In this document: positions 1 through 9,685 of the stretch, one piece after another | Layout: each line of letters starts with the position of its first letter | Numbering within the stretch: position 1 is the first letter of the stretch | Assembly: GCF_003143515.1 (NCBI RefSeq) | Contig: NZ_CP029343.1 | Span: forward strand, 2,294,001 to 2,358,000 | DNA from: Massilia oculi | Lineage (GTDB): Bacteria; Pseudomonadota; Gammaproteobacteria; Burkholderiales; Burkholderiaceae_D | Direction: 5' to 3' | DNA length: 64,000 nt | The notes under the pieces: model-generated | Told to the model about the DNA's origin: nothing | Database searches by the model: none | The model's input: only the letters and a program-made list of their open reading frames with translations | Translations under genes and position numbers: made by a program

Positions 1-660
1 GCCTTCCGCGAAGTGAGCGCGGCCCCGGCCTCCTACCAGCGCGGCTCGGTCGACGGCAAGCGTCCCGGCGTGTTCTACTTCAACGCCTACAAGCCCGAGA
101 CCCGCACCAACTTCACGACCACCGCCTTCTTCCTGCACGAAGCCATTCCCGGCCACCACTTCGAGCGCAGCCTGGCGCAGGAAACGACCGGCCTGCCGGC
201 CTTCCGCCGCTTCGGCGGCAGCACCGCCTTCTCGGAAGGCTGGGGCCTGTACAGCGAAATGCTGGGCCAGGAGATCGGCATGTACGACGATCCATGGCAG
301 TGGGTGGGCCGCCTGACCGCCGAGATCTGGCGCGGCGTGCGCCTGGTGGTCGATACCGGCATCCACGCGAAAGGCTGGACGCGTGAGCAGGCGATCGCCT
401 ACTTCATGGACAACGTGCCGCAGAACGAGGTGACGGCGGTGCAGGAGGTGGAACGCTATATCGCGATTCCGGGCCAGGCACTCAGCTACAAGATCGGCGA
501 ACTGAAGCTGCGCGAACTGCGTACGCGCGCCGAGAAGACCCTGGGCAAGGACTTCGACCTGCGCGCCTTCCATAACGAGGTGCTGTCGCACGGCGCGGTG
601 CCGCTCGACGTGCTCGAGGCGGCGACCGACCGCTGGATCGCGGCCCAGAAGAAGGGCTGA
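1..660 (+). CDS. DUF885 family protein, C-terminal part (5' end outside window)
   Basis: The reading frame is open from base 1, so the start lies upstream; the GTG at 13 is only an internal codon. About 219 residues remain. The HEAIPGHHFE motif (His codon at 136-138) and the preceding GSVDGKRPG/FYFNAYKP segments are characteristic of the DUF885 family. These are predicted zinc-dependent hydrolases, often exported and annotated as lipoproteins or peptidase-like proteins, and HExxxGHH is the presumed metal site. The C-terminus ends in a lysine-rich tail. Substrate is unknown. The convergent neighbour ends 8 bp downstream. The family call is firm; the function is not. Confidence 0.85.
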   Translation, partial: AFREVSAAPASYQRGSVDGKRPGVFYFNAYKPETRTNFTTTAFFLHEAIPGHHFERSLAQETTGLPAFRRFGGSTAFSEGWGLYSEMLGQEIGMYDDPWQWVGRLTAEIWRGVRLVVDTGIHAKGWTREQAIAYFMDNVPQNEVTAVQEVERYIAIPGQALSYKIGELKLRELRTRAEKTLGKDFDLRAFHNEVLSHGAVPLDVLEAATDRWIAAQKKG

Positions 661-667
661 CTCCCGC

Positions 668-2197
668 CTACGGCGCAGTCACTTCCACCTCCTGGCTGAC
701 CACGGTGCGACGGCCATCCCGGCCGACCACCGTGGCCGTCACCGTATAGTTCCCCGGCGCCGAGAAACCGTGGCTGGCGCGAGCAGTACCGACGCCGCCG
801 CGCTCGTCGATCCGGCGCGCCGCCCCGCCGCTGCCATCTCCCCACGACCAATCCACACCGCGCGTGCCGACCCGGTCGCCATGCACGAAGGACACCGACG
901 CCTGCAGCGGCGCGCCGACCCCGATCGTGCGTGGCGCGACGATCGGGCCGACCGTGTGTCCGCTTTTGCGTTCACCATGGCGTCCCTGATCCGGCCTGAG
1001 TAATACCAGTCCGGCATTCGAGCTGGCCACGATCTCGCCCCGCTCGTTGATCGCCATCGCATGTTCGAGCACCAGCGTCGGCGGCGCGCGGCGCAGCAGC
1101 CGGTTCAGGTCCAGCATGCCGCCTCCGGCGCTCCAGACAAAGGCGCGCATGGCGCCGGCCGTGTCCTCGGCAAAGCCGACGATCTGCCCCTTGGCATTGA
1201 CGCCGCGCGCGACCGAGGTCCTCCCTCCCAAGGTGCCGAGTTCGCGCATCCCGCCGCGCCGCGTCCACGACATCGCGCGCTGGCGTCCGTCGGCAAAACC
1301 GATGCCGCCCGCGATGTGCAGGCCTGGCGTCATCGCATTGACCCAGGCCGCGGTGCCGGGGCCGATCCCGAGGTCGACCATGCCGGTGGCGCGCGTCCAC
1401 AGGAAGGGACGATCGCCGCCATCGTCCCAGGAGGCCAGACGGTTGCCCGCCACCTCGCCCCCGGCGCCGACGGCCACGGGCGACGACTCGACGCTGCCCA
1501 GCGTGTCGATGTCGACCAGGCCGCTCGCGCGCGTCCAGGCGAACACGCGCGTGAATTCGTCGTCGATCGTGGTCACGCCGGCGATCAGGCCGGCGTCATT
1601 GAGGACGCGGCCGGAAGGTTGCTGGAAGGCCGGCGTGACGCCCAGGTCTTCCACCCCGCCCGCATGGCTCCAGCGGAACGGACGCGCCGGGTCGCCGAAC
1701 GAGCCGGTGACGACGCCGCGGTTGTTGATGGCCCAGCCATACGAACGGCCCCGCCCCGGCTCGGCGCGGATGTCGAGCATGCCGCCACCCGCGCTCCAGA
1801 CGAAGGCGTTCTCGACGCCCCGTTCGTTGACCGACGTGCCGGCGATCTGGCCGGCCTCGTTCAGGTCGTTCGCATACGTGATGCCGCCGCCCAGCGAGCC
1901 GATGTCTTTTGCAGTTGCTCCATCGAAGAAGAAACCCGTCGTGCGTCCACCGTTCACCATCGAGAAAGCCACCTGGCCGGCGGCGTTGATGTCGGGGTAG
2001 GTCGCGATCGTGCCGGGGCCGAGATTGATCACACGGTAGCTGGTGCGCTGCGCGCCGTGTTTTCCATCCGCTTCGCCAGACGCCGGCTGCGCAAGCGTCG
2101 CGGCGGATGTCCACATCGCGGCCACCAGCAAGACCAGGCGGGACAGCCCCGATATCGGGCTGCCGGTCGACACATCGTTTCTTCGAGCGATACGCAT
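668..2197 (-). CDS. Exported HAF-repeat protein with C-terminal PKD domain
   Basis: 509 residues. I chose the ATG at 2197 because a GGAG lies about 6 nt upstream; an in-frame ATG further up has no such site. Residues 1-37 look like a Sec signal peptide ending near an A-x-A site before the QPASGEADG segment. The body holds about seven imperfect repeats of about 45-50 residues, with cores such as NAFVWSAGGGMLDI, RAFVWSAGGGMLDL and RPFLWTRATGMVDLG. This is the pattern of the 'extracellular repeat, HAF family'. The last 80 or so residues (WSWGDGSGG, then NYTVTATV) match a PKD beta-sandwich. Role unknown; probably secreted or surface-bound, perhaps binding a polymer. Confidence 0.8.
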   Translation of the reverse strand: MRIARRNDVSTGSPISGLSRLVLLVAAMWTSAATLAQPASGEADGKHGAQRTSYRVINLGPGTIATYPDINAAGQVAFSMVNGGRTTGFFFDGATAKDIGSLGGGITYANDLNEAGQIAGTSVNERGVENAFVWSAGGGMLDIRAEPGRGRSYGWAINNRGVVTGSFGDPARPFRWSHAGGVEDLGVTPAFQQPSGRVLNDAGLIAGVTTIDDEFTRVFAWTRASGLVDIDTLGSVESSPVAVGAGGEVAGNRLASWDDGGDRPFLWTRATGMVDLGIGPGTAAWVNAMTPGLHIAGGIGFADGRQRAMSWTRRGGMRELGTLGGRTSVARGVNAKGQIVGFAEDTAGAMRAFVWSAGGGMLDLNRLLRRAPPTLVLEHAMAINERGEIVASSNAGLVLLRPDQGRHGERKSGHTVGPIVAPRTIGVGAPLQASVSFVHGDRVGTRGVDWSWGDGSGGAARRIDERGGVGTARASHGFSAPGNYTVTATVVGRDGRRTVVSQEVEVTAP

Positions 2198-2548
2198 GCA
2201 TGTCTCCGTTAAAAGTGGAACGTCGGGCCCGTCGCCATGGTCGGCGTTGGGGAGCGCGCTCAATCATGCGCTGCACGCAAGGCGCACGGTATGTCGCAGT
2301 TCGCAGTTGCGCCGCCGTTTGTGCTGGAACAACAGTCTCGACCGCCGCCAAATGTTCTCGATTCTCCAGCCCTATTCCTCCACGTTACTTCCATTTCGTA
2401 GACTCACGTCGACGCGCGCGAATCACGCAAGCGCGTCGGACGGTATGACCGCGATATACGGCGTCGTCCGACACGTGCCTGCCGGATTCGGTTTTGCTGT
2501 TAGATTATTCATACCGAATACGACCGTCAGCCCACTCTTCTTTCTGCC
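2198..2548. promoter_or_regulatory. Divergent intergenic region with inverted repeat
   Basis: 351 bp between two divergently transcribed genes, so it should carry promoters for both. Just before the rightward gene a 7-bp inverted repeat, ATTCGGT (2486-2492) and ACCGAAT (2513-2519), flanks an AT-rich spacer containing TTAGATTAT. This could be an operator around a -10 element. No convincing -35/-10 pair and no RNA gene were seen. Confidence 0.25.
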
Positions 2549-3667
2549 ATGAAAACCTTTCACTGCGACAAGTGCTCACAACAGATATTTTTTGAAAACA
2601 CCCTCTGCTTCAACTGCAACAGCACGCTCGGCTACCAGCCGGCCACGCGCAGCGTCAACAGCTTCGAGCAGACCGAGGACGGCCTGTGGCGCAGCCTGAA
2701 CCGCACCGACGCCGGCAAGGTCTACAAACAATGCAGCAATTATGTTCAGCACGATGTCTGCAACTGGATGCTGCCTGCGGATGACCCGCACGATTTGTGC
2801 GCCTCGTGCCAGCTGACCGTGGTCATCCCGGCGCTGACGTCCGAGAAAAACCGCATCCTGTGGGCGCGACTCGAAGCGGCCAAGCGCCGCCTGCTGTTTT
2901 CGCTGGCGACGCTGAACCTGACCCCGGCGTCGAAGGAAGCCGAGCCGGAGACCGGCCTCGCATTCCAGTTCCTGGAAGACGGCATGACTGACCAGTGCGT
3001 GATGACCGGCCATGCCAACGGCGTGATCACCCTGAACATTGCCGAAGCCGATCCGGCCGAGCGCGAACGCACGCGCGAGCAGATGCACGAGCGCTATCGC
3101 ACGCTGCTGGGTCATTTTCGCCACGAAAGCGGCCATTACTATTTCGACCGCCTGGTGGCCGGCAGCCCGTGGATCGACGAGTACCGCGCCCTGTTCGGCG
3201 ACGAGCGCCAGGATTACGGCGAGAGCCTGAAGCGTCACTATGAGAACGGGCCGGTGCAAGACTGGGCGGAGCGTTTCGTGAGCAGCTATGCCAGCTCGCA
3301 TCCGTGGGAAGACTGGGCCGAGACCTGGGCCCACTACCTCCACATGATCGATACGCTGGAAACGGCGCACGCCTGCGGCCTGCAGCTCAAGCCGCGCAAG
3401 GCCGACGAGCCTGCGCTCGACGGCATCACCTTGCCGACCAGGACGGACGCGTTCGACGATACCCTGAGCGACTGGTTCGCGCTGACTTATGTGCTCAACA
3501 GCCTGAATCGCAGCATCGGGATGCCGGACTCCTATCCGTTCACGCTCAGCCCACCGGTACTGGAAAAGCTGCACTTCGTGCACCGGGTCGTGCGCGCCCA
3601 GATCAAGCAAGCGAAGGCGCCAGTCAGGCCGGCCGCGACGCCGGCGCCTGCCACGCCGGGCGCCTGA
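2549..3667 (+). CDS. Zinc-ribbon putative zinc metallopeptidase (Peptidase_Mx type)
   Basis: 372 residues. The N-terminus is a four-cysteine zinc ribbon (C6, C9, C20, C23), followed by a second cysteine set (C62, C71, C84, C87). The catalytic half carries HESGH at residues 192-196 (HExxH), in the context YRTLLGHFRHESGHYYFDRL. This architecture matches the 'putative zinc-binding metallopeptidase' family with an N-terminal zinc ribbon. There is no signal peptide, so it is probably cytosolic. The tail after residue 355 is Ala/Pro-rich. The substrate is unknown. It ends 76 bp before a convergent gene. Confidence 0.85.
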   Translation: MKTFHCDKCSQQIFFENTLCFNCNSTLGYQPATRSVNSFEQTEDGLWRSLNRTDAGKVYKQCSNYVQHDVCNWMLPADDPHDLCASCQLTVVIPALTSEKNRILWARLEAAKRRLLFSLATLNLTPASKEAEPETGLAFQFLEDGMTDQCVMTGHANGVITLNIAEADPAERERTREQMHERYRTLLGHFRHESGHYYFDRLVAGSPWIDEYRALFGDERQDYGESLKRHYENGPVQDWAERFVSSYASSHPWEDWAETWAHYLHMIDTLETAHACGLQLKPRKADEPALDGITLPTRTDAFDDTLSDWFALTYVLNSLNRSIGMPDSYPFTLSPPVLEKLHFVHRVVRAQIKQAKAPVRPAATPAPATPGA

Positions 3668-3689
3668 GCCGACGCACCGTCATGAAGCC

Positions 3690-3723
3690 CGCGCCGCCGC
3701 TTTCCTCAAAACGGTGCGGCGCG
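3690..3723. terminator. GC-rich hairpin between convergent genes
   Basis: An 8-bp perfect stem CGCGCCGC (3690-3697) / GCGGCGCG (3716-3723) lies between two convergent gene ends. There is no U tract, so it is a weak terminator candidate. Confidence 0.3.
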
Positions 3724-3743
3724 CGCCACGCCGGTGCGCCCCG

Positions 3744-4763
3744 TCATGCCGTCTGGGTCTGCGTCATCCCGCCCAGGGTCTGCGTCTGGGAGAGCGTCTG
3801 TCGCTGTTCGGAAGGCGCCGGCTCGATCGGGATCAGGAAATCGCGGCTGATGCCATTGCCCAGCGCGTCGACCGACGCCAGGAAGCGGGTCAGGAAGGCG
3901 TGCAAGCCTTCTTCGAGAATGTCGCCGATCGGGGCCGACTGCAGCATGGCGTACAGTTCCATGGCCAGGCGCTCGGTGTCTTGCGAATGCGCGTTACGCA
4001 CGTCCTTCAGGTTGTCCACCACCGCGCCGATGCACGCCACCAGCGAGCGCGGCATTTTCTCTTGCAGGATCAATAGTTCGGCCACCCGCTTCGAGGTGAT
4101 GGCGTCCCGGTAGACCTTGCGGTAGGTCTCGAAGGCGGACACCGAGCGCAGCAGCGCCGCAAGCTGGTAGAACTCCGCCTGGGTCCCGGCCTGGACCGCG
4201 TCATGGGCCCCGAACCTGAACTTGACGTCGAGGATGCGCGCCGTGTTGTCGGCCCGTTCCAGGAAGGTGCCGAGGCGGATGAAGTTGAACGCCTCGTCCT
4301 GGAGCATGGTGCCGAGCGTGACGCCGCGCGACAGGTGCGAGCGGTACTTGACCCATTCCAGGAACTGGGCGGGATCGTGCTCGAAAGTGCGCTTGTTGAG
4401 ATGCTGCTGCAGCATCAGCCAGGTCGTGTTCTCGGTTTCCCATACCTCGGTGGTCAGGGAGCCGCGCACGGCGCGCGCGTTCTCGCGTGACGCGCGCAGG
4501 CAGCTGGTGATCGATGACGGGTTGTCCGGATCGCGGACCATGAAGTCGATCACGTTCGTTTGCGTGAGCGCGGGGTACTTGGCCTCGAACTGCGCCTCCA
4601 GCTCGGACACGCCCAGCATGCTGCGCCAGCCCTGCTGCTCGGCCTGCGCCGACTGCGGCATCAGCGAATACTGGACCCGGACATCGAGCATGCGGGCCGT
4701 GTTTTCGGCCCGCTCGGTGTAGCGGGCCATCCAGAACAAATGGTCTGCGGTGCGGCTCAACAT
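3744..4763 (-). CDS. Alpha-E domain protein (DUF403/COG2307)
   Basis: 339 residues, all-helical. Two family signatures are visible: FWMARYTERAENTARMLDV at the N-terminus and a second copy-like segment, RLGTFLERADNTARILDVKF, in the middle. Alpha-E proteins are uncharacterised partners of circularly permuted ATP-grasp enzymes and were predicted by comparative genomics to act in peptide or amide synthesis. The start ATG (4763) has GGAGAA 6 nt upstream, inside the end of the preceding ATP-grasp gene, with 1 bp between that gene's stop and this start, so the two are translationally coupled. The C-terminus is Gln/Thr-rich. Confidence 0.9.
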   Translation of the reverse strand: MLSRTADHLFWMARYTERAENTARMLDVRVQYSLMPQSAQAEQQGWRSMLGVSELEAQFEAKYPALTQTNVIDFMVRDPDNPSSITSCLRASRENARAVRGSLTTEVWETENTTWLMLQQHLNKRTFEHDPAQFLEWVKYRSHLSRGVTLGTMLQDEAFNFIRLGTFLERADNTARILDVKFRFGAHDAVQAGTQAEFYQLAALLRSVSAFETYRKVYRDAITSKRVAELLILQEKMPRSLVACIGAVVDNLKDVRNAHSQDTERLAMELYAMLQSAPIGDILEEGLHAFLTRFLASVDALGNGISRDFLIPIEPAPSEQRQTLSQTQTLGGMTQTQTA

Positions 4764-4764
4764 G

Positions 4765-6177
4765 CTAGTTCTCCAAAATCCAGGTGTCCTTGGTGCCGCC
4801 GCCCTGCGACGAATTGACCACCAGCGAACCTTCCTGCAGCGCCACCCGGGTCAGGCCGCCCGGCACCATCGAGACGGTCTTGCCCGACAGGACGAAGGGA
4901 CGCAGGTCGATGTGGCGCGGCGCGATGCCCGATTCGACATAGGTCGGGCAAGCCGACAAGGCCAGCGTGGGCTGGGCGATATAGCCGTCCGGGTTCGCCA
5001 CCAGGCGCTCCCGGAAGGCCTCGATCTCGGCGTGGGTCGAGGCCGGCCCGACCAGCATGCCGTAGCCGCCGGCGCCGTGCACCTCCTTCACCACCAGCTC
5101 GGGCAGCCGGGACAGGGTGTACGCGAGATCTTCTTTCTTCCTGCACTGGTAGGTCGGCACGTTGTTCAGGATCGGCTTCTCGCCCAGGTAGAATTCGATC
5201 ATGTCCGGCACATAGGGATAGATCGACTTGTCGTCGGCCACCCCGGTGCCGATGGCATTGGCCAGGCCGACCCGCCCGGCTCGCACCGCGTCGAGCAGGC
5301 CCGGCACGCCCAGGGTGGACTCGGGGCGGAAGGCGCGTGGATCGAGGTAGTCGTCGTCGATGCGGCGATAGATGACGTCGACCTGCTTCGGCCCGCGCGT
5401 GGTGCGCATATAGACGGTGTCGTCGCTGACGTACAGGTCTTGCCCCTGCACCAGCGCCACCCCCATCTGCTGGGCCAGGAAGGCGTGTTCGAAATAGGCC
5501 GAGTTGTGCATGCCGGGCGTGAGCACGACCACGGTCGGGTCGAGCGGCCCGTCCGGCGCCACGGTGCGCAGGTTGTCGAGCAGCAGGTCGGGATAATGCT
5601 CGACCGGCGCCACGCGGTTGCTCGCGAACAGCGCAGGGAACAGCCGCATCATCATCTTGCGGTTTTCCAGCATGTAGGACACGCCGGAAGGCACCCGCAG
5701 ATTGTCTTCCAGGACGTAGAACTCGCCCTCGCCCGCGCGCACGATGTCGACCCCGGCGATATGGGCATAGATATTCGAGGGTACCTTGACGCCCTGCATG
5801 GCGGGCCGGTATTGCGCATTGTTCAGGATCTGTTCGGGCGGGATGATGCCCGCCTTCAGGATATCCTGGTCGTGATAAACATCGTGCAGGAAGCGGTTCA
5901 GCGCGGTCACCCGCTGCACCAGGCCGGCCTGCAGCCTGGCCCATTCCGCGGCGTCGATCACGCGCGGGATGATGTCGAATGGGATCAGCCGCTCCTTGCC
6001 GGCGTTGTCGCCGTAGACGGCGAAGGTGATTCCTACCCGCTGGAAGGTCAGCTCGGCTTCGGCCCGCTTTTGCGCGATCAGTTGCGGCGACTGCAGCGCA
6101 AGCCAGCGCGCGAACGCGTCGTAATGAGGCCTTGCTGTTGCCGCAGCGGAATACATTTCATCGTAAAAGTTCGGCAT
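4765..6177 (-). CDS. Circularly permuted type 2 ATP-grasp protein (COG2308)
   Basis: 470 residues from the ATG at 6177, which has GGAGG 5-6 nt upstream; the frame extends further but without a ribosome site. Recognised by conserved blocks of the DUF404/DUF407 family: HDVYHDQDILKAGIIPP, VVVLTPGMHNSAYFEHAFLA, DVIYRRIDDDYLDP, and the C-terminal PGGLTRVALQ followed by the SQGGGTKDTW box. These enzymes are expected to ligate a carboxylate to an amine using ATP (amidoligase activity); no substrate has been established. First gene of a two-gene unit with the alpha-E gene, divergent from a second, larger module starting at 6341. Confidence 0.9.
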   Translation of the reverse strand: MPNFYDEMYSAAATARPHYDAFARWLALQSPQLIAQKRAEAELTFQRVGITFAVYGDNAGKERLIPFDIIPRVIDAAEWARLQAGLVQRVTALNRFLHDVYHDQDILKAGIIPPEQILNNAQYRPAMQGVKVPSNIYAHIAGVDIVRAGEGEFYVLEDNLRVPSGVSYMLENRKMMMRLFPALFASNRVAPVEHYPDLLLDNLRTVAPDGPLDPTVVVLTPGMHNSAYFEHAFLAQQMGVALVQGQDLYVSDDTVYMRTTRGPKQVDVIYRRIDDDYLDPRAFRPESTLGVPGLLDAVRAGRVGLANAIGTGVADDKSIYPYVPDMIEFYLGEKPILNNVPTYQCRKKEDLAYTLSRLPELVVKEVHGAGGYGMLVGPASTHAEIEAFRERLVANPDGYIAQPTLALSACPTYVESGIAPRHIDLRPFVLSGKTVSMVPGGLTRVALQEGSLVVNSSQGGGTKDTWILEN

Positions 6178-6241
6178 CGGATCCTCCAGTGGCATAGGTG
6201 CAATCAAGAAACGTGCCAGCTCGGCGGCGCCGCACGAGAGA

Positions 6242-6247
6242 ATTATA
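6242..6247 (-). promoter_or_regulatory. Candidate -10 element of the ATP-grasp/alpha-E operon
   Basis: A perfect TATAAT reads on the minus strand 65 bp upstream of the ATG at 6177, inside the 163-bp divergent intergenic region. No good -35 is seen at 16-18 bp, so the site is suggestive only. Confidence 0.3.
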
Positions 6248-6340
6248 TTGCGGGTATGAATCATGCTTGTGCACAGTTGAAACAGATATATGTCGATGTG
6301 CTGGTATCGTTCGTGACCACCCCTATAAAGGCATTCCCGC

Positions 6341-9300
6341 ATGGCTATCCGGATCGCGCTGCACCACAAGACAAGCTACCGCTATGACCGGCAAGTCGCC
6401 CTCTCGCCGCATGAGGTGCGCCTGCGACCGGCGCCGCATGCGCGCACGCCGATCCTGTCGTATTCGCTGTCAGTCTTGCCGCAAGAGCATTTCATCAACT
6501 GGCAACAAGATCCGTACGGGAATTACATCGGCCGTTTCGTGTTCCCGGAAAAAACGGATACGCTCGCGTTCACGGTCGACCTGGTCGCCGACATGACCGT
6601 CATCAATCCCTTCGATTTCTTCATCGAGCAATATGCGGAGCATTTTCCCTTTGCCTATCCGGAGCAGTTGCAGGGGGAGCTGAGCGCCTATGCACAGCCC
6701 GAGCCGGCCGGTCCGCTGCTGCTGGCATGGGTGGCGGCGGCCCGGCGCGAGCTGCTGGCGCAGCCGATGAATACCACCGACTTCCTGGTGGCGATCAACC
6801 AACGCCTGCAGCGCGACATCGCCTATCTGCTGCGCATGGAACCGGGCGTGCAGACGCCGGAAGACACGCTGGAAAAGCGCTCCGGCTCCTGCCGCGACAG
6901 CGGCTGGCTGCTGGTGCAGATCCTGCGCACGATGGGGCTGGCGGCGCGTTTCGTCTCCGGCTACCTGATCCAGCTGCGCGCCGACCAGGAGGCGCTCGAC
7001 GGTCCGAGCGGCCCTGTCGAGGACTTCACCGACCTGCACGCGTGGACCGAGGTGTACATCCCCGGCGCCGGCTGGATCGGGCTCGATCCGACATCGGGCA
7101 TGCTGGCCGGCGAAGGCCATATCCCGCTCGCCTGCACGGCCCTGCCCTCGTCGGCGGCGCCGGTGACGGGCTTCAGCGACAAGGCCGAGTTCACCTTCGT
7201 CCACGAGATGACGATCACCCGCATCCATGAAGACCCGCGCGTGACCAAGCCGTATTCGGACGCCGACTGGCAGGCCATCGACCGCCTGGGCCGGCAGGTC
7301 GACGCCGACCTGCTGGCCCAGGACGTGCGCCTGACCCAGGGCGGAGAGCCCACCTTCGTCTCGATCGACGACATGGACGCGCCGGAGTGGAATACCCAGG
7401 CGCACGGCGACCGGAAACGCGCGCTGGCCGGCACGCTGGCGCAGCGGCTCAAGAATCATTTCGCACCCGGCGGCCTGCTGCACTACGGCCAGGGCAAATG
7501 GTATCCGGGCGAACCGCTGCCGCGCTGGGCGCTGAACATCTTCTGGCGCGTCGACGGCGAGCCGCTGTGGCGCGACCCCGGGCTGTTCTCGGAAGAACAC
7601 GTCGACGACGGCTATGGCCCGAACACGCCGCCCGCTTCGCCGCCGCGCTGGTCGATGCGCTCGGCCTGCCCGCCGGCAGCGCCATCCCCGCCTATGAAGA
7701 CGTGCTGCTGCAGGCCCGGCGCGAGCAGGCGCTGCCGCCCAACGTCGATCCCCTGCGGGCAGACCTCGACGCGCCGGAGGAACGGCGCCGGCTGGCGCGC
7801 CTGCTCGAACGCGGCCTGGGCCAGGTGGCCGGCCATGTGCTGCCGCTGCAGGCCGCGCCCGGCGCCGGCTGGCGCACCTCCGCCTGGCCGGTGCGGCGCG
7901 AACACCTGTACCTGCTCGAGGGCGACTCCCTGATCGGCCTGCGCCTGCCGCTGGCCACGCTGCCATGGGTGCCGCCGCGGGAGCGCGATCCCGGCTTCGA
8001 GGTCGACCCGTTCGCCCCGCGCGGCGCCCTGGTGGCCACGCACCATGCCGTGCAGCCGGCGCCGGACCGTGGTGCCGGCCAGCCTGCCGCTCCCTTCGAG
8101 CCGGCCGCGCCGGACGCACGCGAGGTAATCCACACCGCGCTGTGCCTCGAAGTGCGCGCCGGCCGCCTGCACGTCTTCATGCCGCCGCAACAGCGCCTCG
8201 AGGATTACCTGGCGCTGGCCGGCGCGGTCGAGGCCACCGCCGCCAGGCTCGGGATGAAGCTGCGGATCGAAGGCTATGCGCCGCCGCGCGACCCGCGCAT
8301 CAAGCTGCTCAGCGTCACGCCAGACCCTGGCGTCATCGAAGTCAATATCCATCCGGCCGCCTCGTGGAACGAGCTGGTGCACAATGTGACGACCCTGTAC
8401 CAGGAAGCGCGCCTCACGCGCCTGGGCACCGAGAAATTCATGCACGACGGCCGCCACACCGGCACCGGCGGCGGCAACCACGCCACGCTGGGCGGCGCCA
8501 GCGCCGAGGACAGCCCGATGCTGCGCCGTCCCGACCTGCTCAAGAGCCTGGTCACCTACTGGCAGATCCACCCGGCGCTCTCTTACCTGTTTTCGGGCAC
8601 CTTCATCGGACCGACCAGCCAGGCGCCGCGCGTGGACGAGGCGCGCGACGACAACCTGTACGAGCTGGCGATCGCCTTCCAGCAAATGGACAAGGTCCTG
8701 CCGACGCTGCAGCCGGGCGACAAGCCGTGGATGGTCGACCGCCTGCTGCGCAACCTGCTGGTCGACCTGACCGGCAATACGCACCGCGCCGAATTTTCGA
8801 TCGACAAGCTGTATTCGCCGGACGGCCCCACCGGCCGCCTGGGCCTGGTGGAATTGCGCGCCTTCGAGATGCCGCCGCACGAGCGCATGAGCCTGCTGCA
8901 AATGCTGCTGCTGCGGGCCCTGGTGGCGCGCTTCTGGCGCGAGCCCTGCCAGGCCCGGCTGGTGCACTGGGGCACCGCGCTGCACGACCGCTGGATGCTG
9001 CCGCATTTCGTCGCCCAGGATATCCGCGACGTCGCGCGCGACCTGCGCGCGGCCGGCTATGCCTTCGAAGACCACTGGTTCGAGCCGTTCGTCGAATTCC
9101 GCTTCCCGCGCTTCGGCGCCGTCGTCTACGAGGGTGTCGAGATGGAGCTGCGCCAGGCGATCGAGCCGTGGAACGTGCTGGGCGAGGAAGTCGCGGCCGG
9201 CGGCACCGCGCGCTACGTCGATTCGTCGGTCGAACGCATGCAGTTGCTGGTGCGCGGACTGACCGATGGCCGCCACGTGGTGGCCTGCAACGGCCGCATG

Positions 9301-9648
9301 CTGCCGCTGCACCCGACCGGCGTGCCGGGAGAATATGTGGCCGGCGTGCGTTTTCGCGCCTGGAGTCCGTGGTCGGCCCTGCATCCGAGCATCCGGGTCC
9401 AGGCGCCGCTCGTGTTCGACCTGGTCGACACCTGGAGCGGGCGCGCGATCGGCGGCTGCACCTACCACGTGGTGCATCCGGGCGGGCGCAACGAAACGGG
9501 GGCGCCGGTCAATGCCAATGCCGCCGAGGCGCGCCGTTTCGCGCGCTTCTGGCCGCATGGCCATACCCCGGGCCCGATGACGGTGCGCCAGGAGCCACGC
9601 AATCCTGGCTTCCCCATGACACTGGATTTACGCTGGCAGGCAAGCTAA
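6341..9648 (+). CDS. Transglutaminase-like/DUF2126 protein (one-base frameshift near 7618)
   Basis: As written the gene is split: frame 2 carries the transglutaminase half, and the reading then continues in frame 1. The break is at the CCC run 7618-7620. Adding one C gives GYGPEHAARF and a continuous protein of 1,102 residues, the usual length for this family. Residues 1-95 are a transglutaminase N-terminal beta domain. The papain-like core shows C184 (GSCRDSGW), H233 (DLHAW) and D249 (LDPT), an intact triad. The rest is DUF2126, with blocks such as QGGEPTFVSIDD and NIFWRVDGEPLW before the break and EVNIHPAASWNELV and HDGRHTGTGGGNH after it. First gene of the rightward module; 37 bp separate it from the next gene. 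Confidence 0.87.
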
Positions 9649-9685
9649 CCTAGCGTCTTTGTACCACCCGTAATCAGCAGCTTCG

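Noticed and set aside
4750..6387. Long plus-strand frame opposite the ATP-grasp gene
   Set aside because: Shadow frame; the minus strand encodes the conserved enzyme with a good ribosome site.
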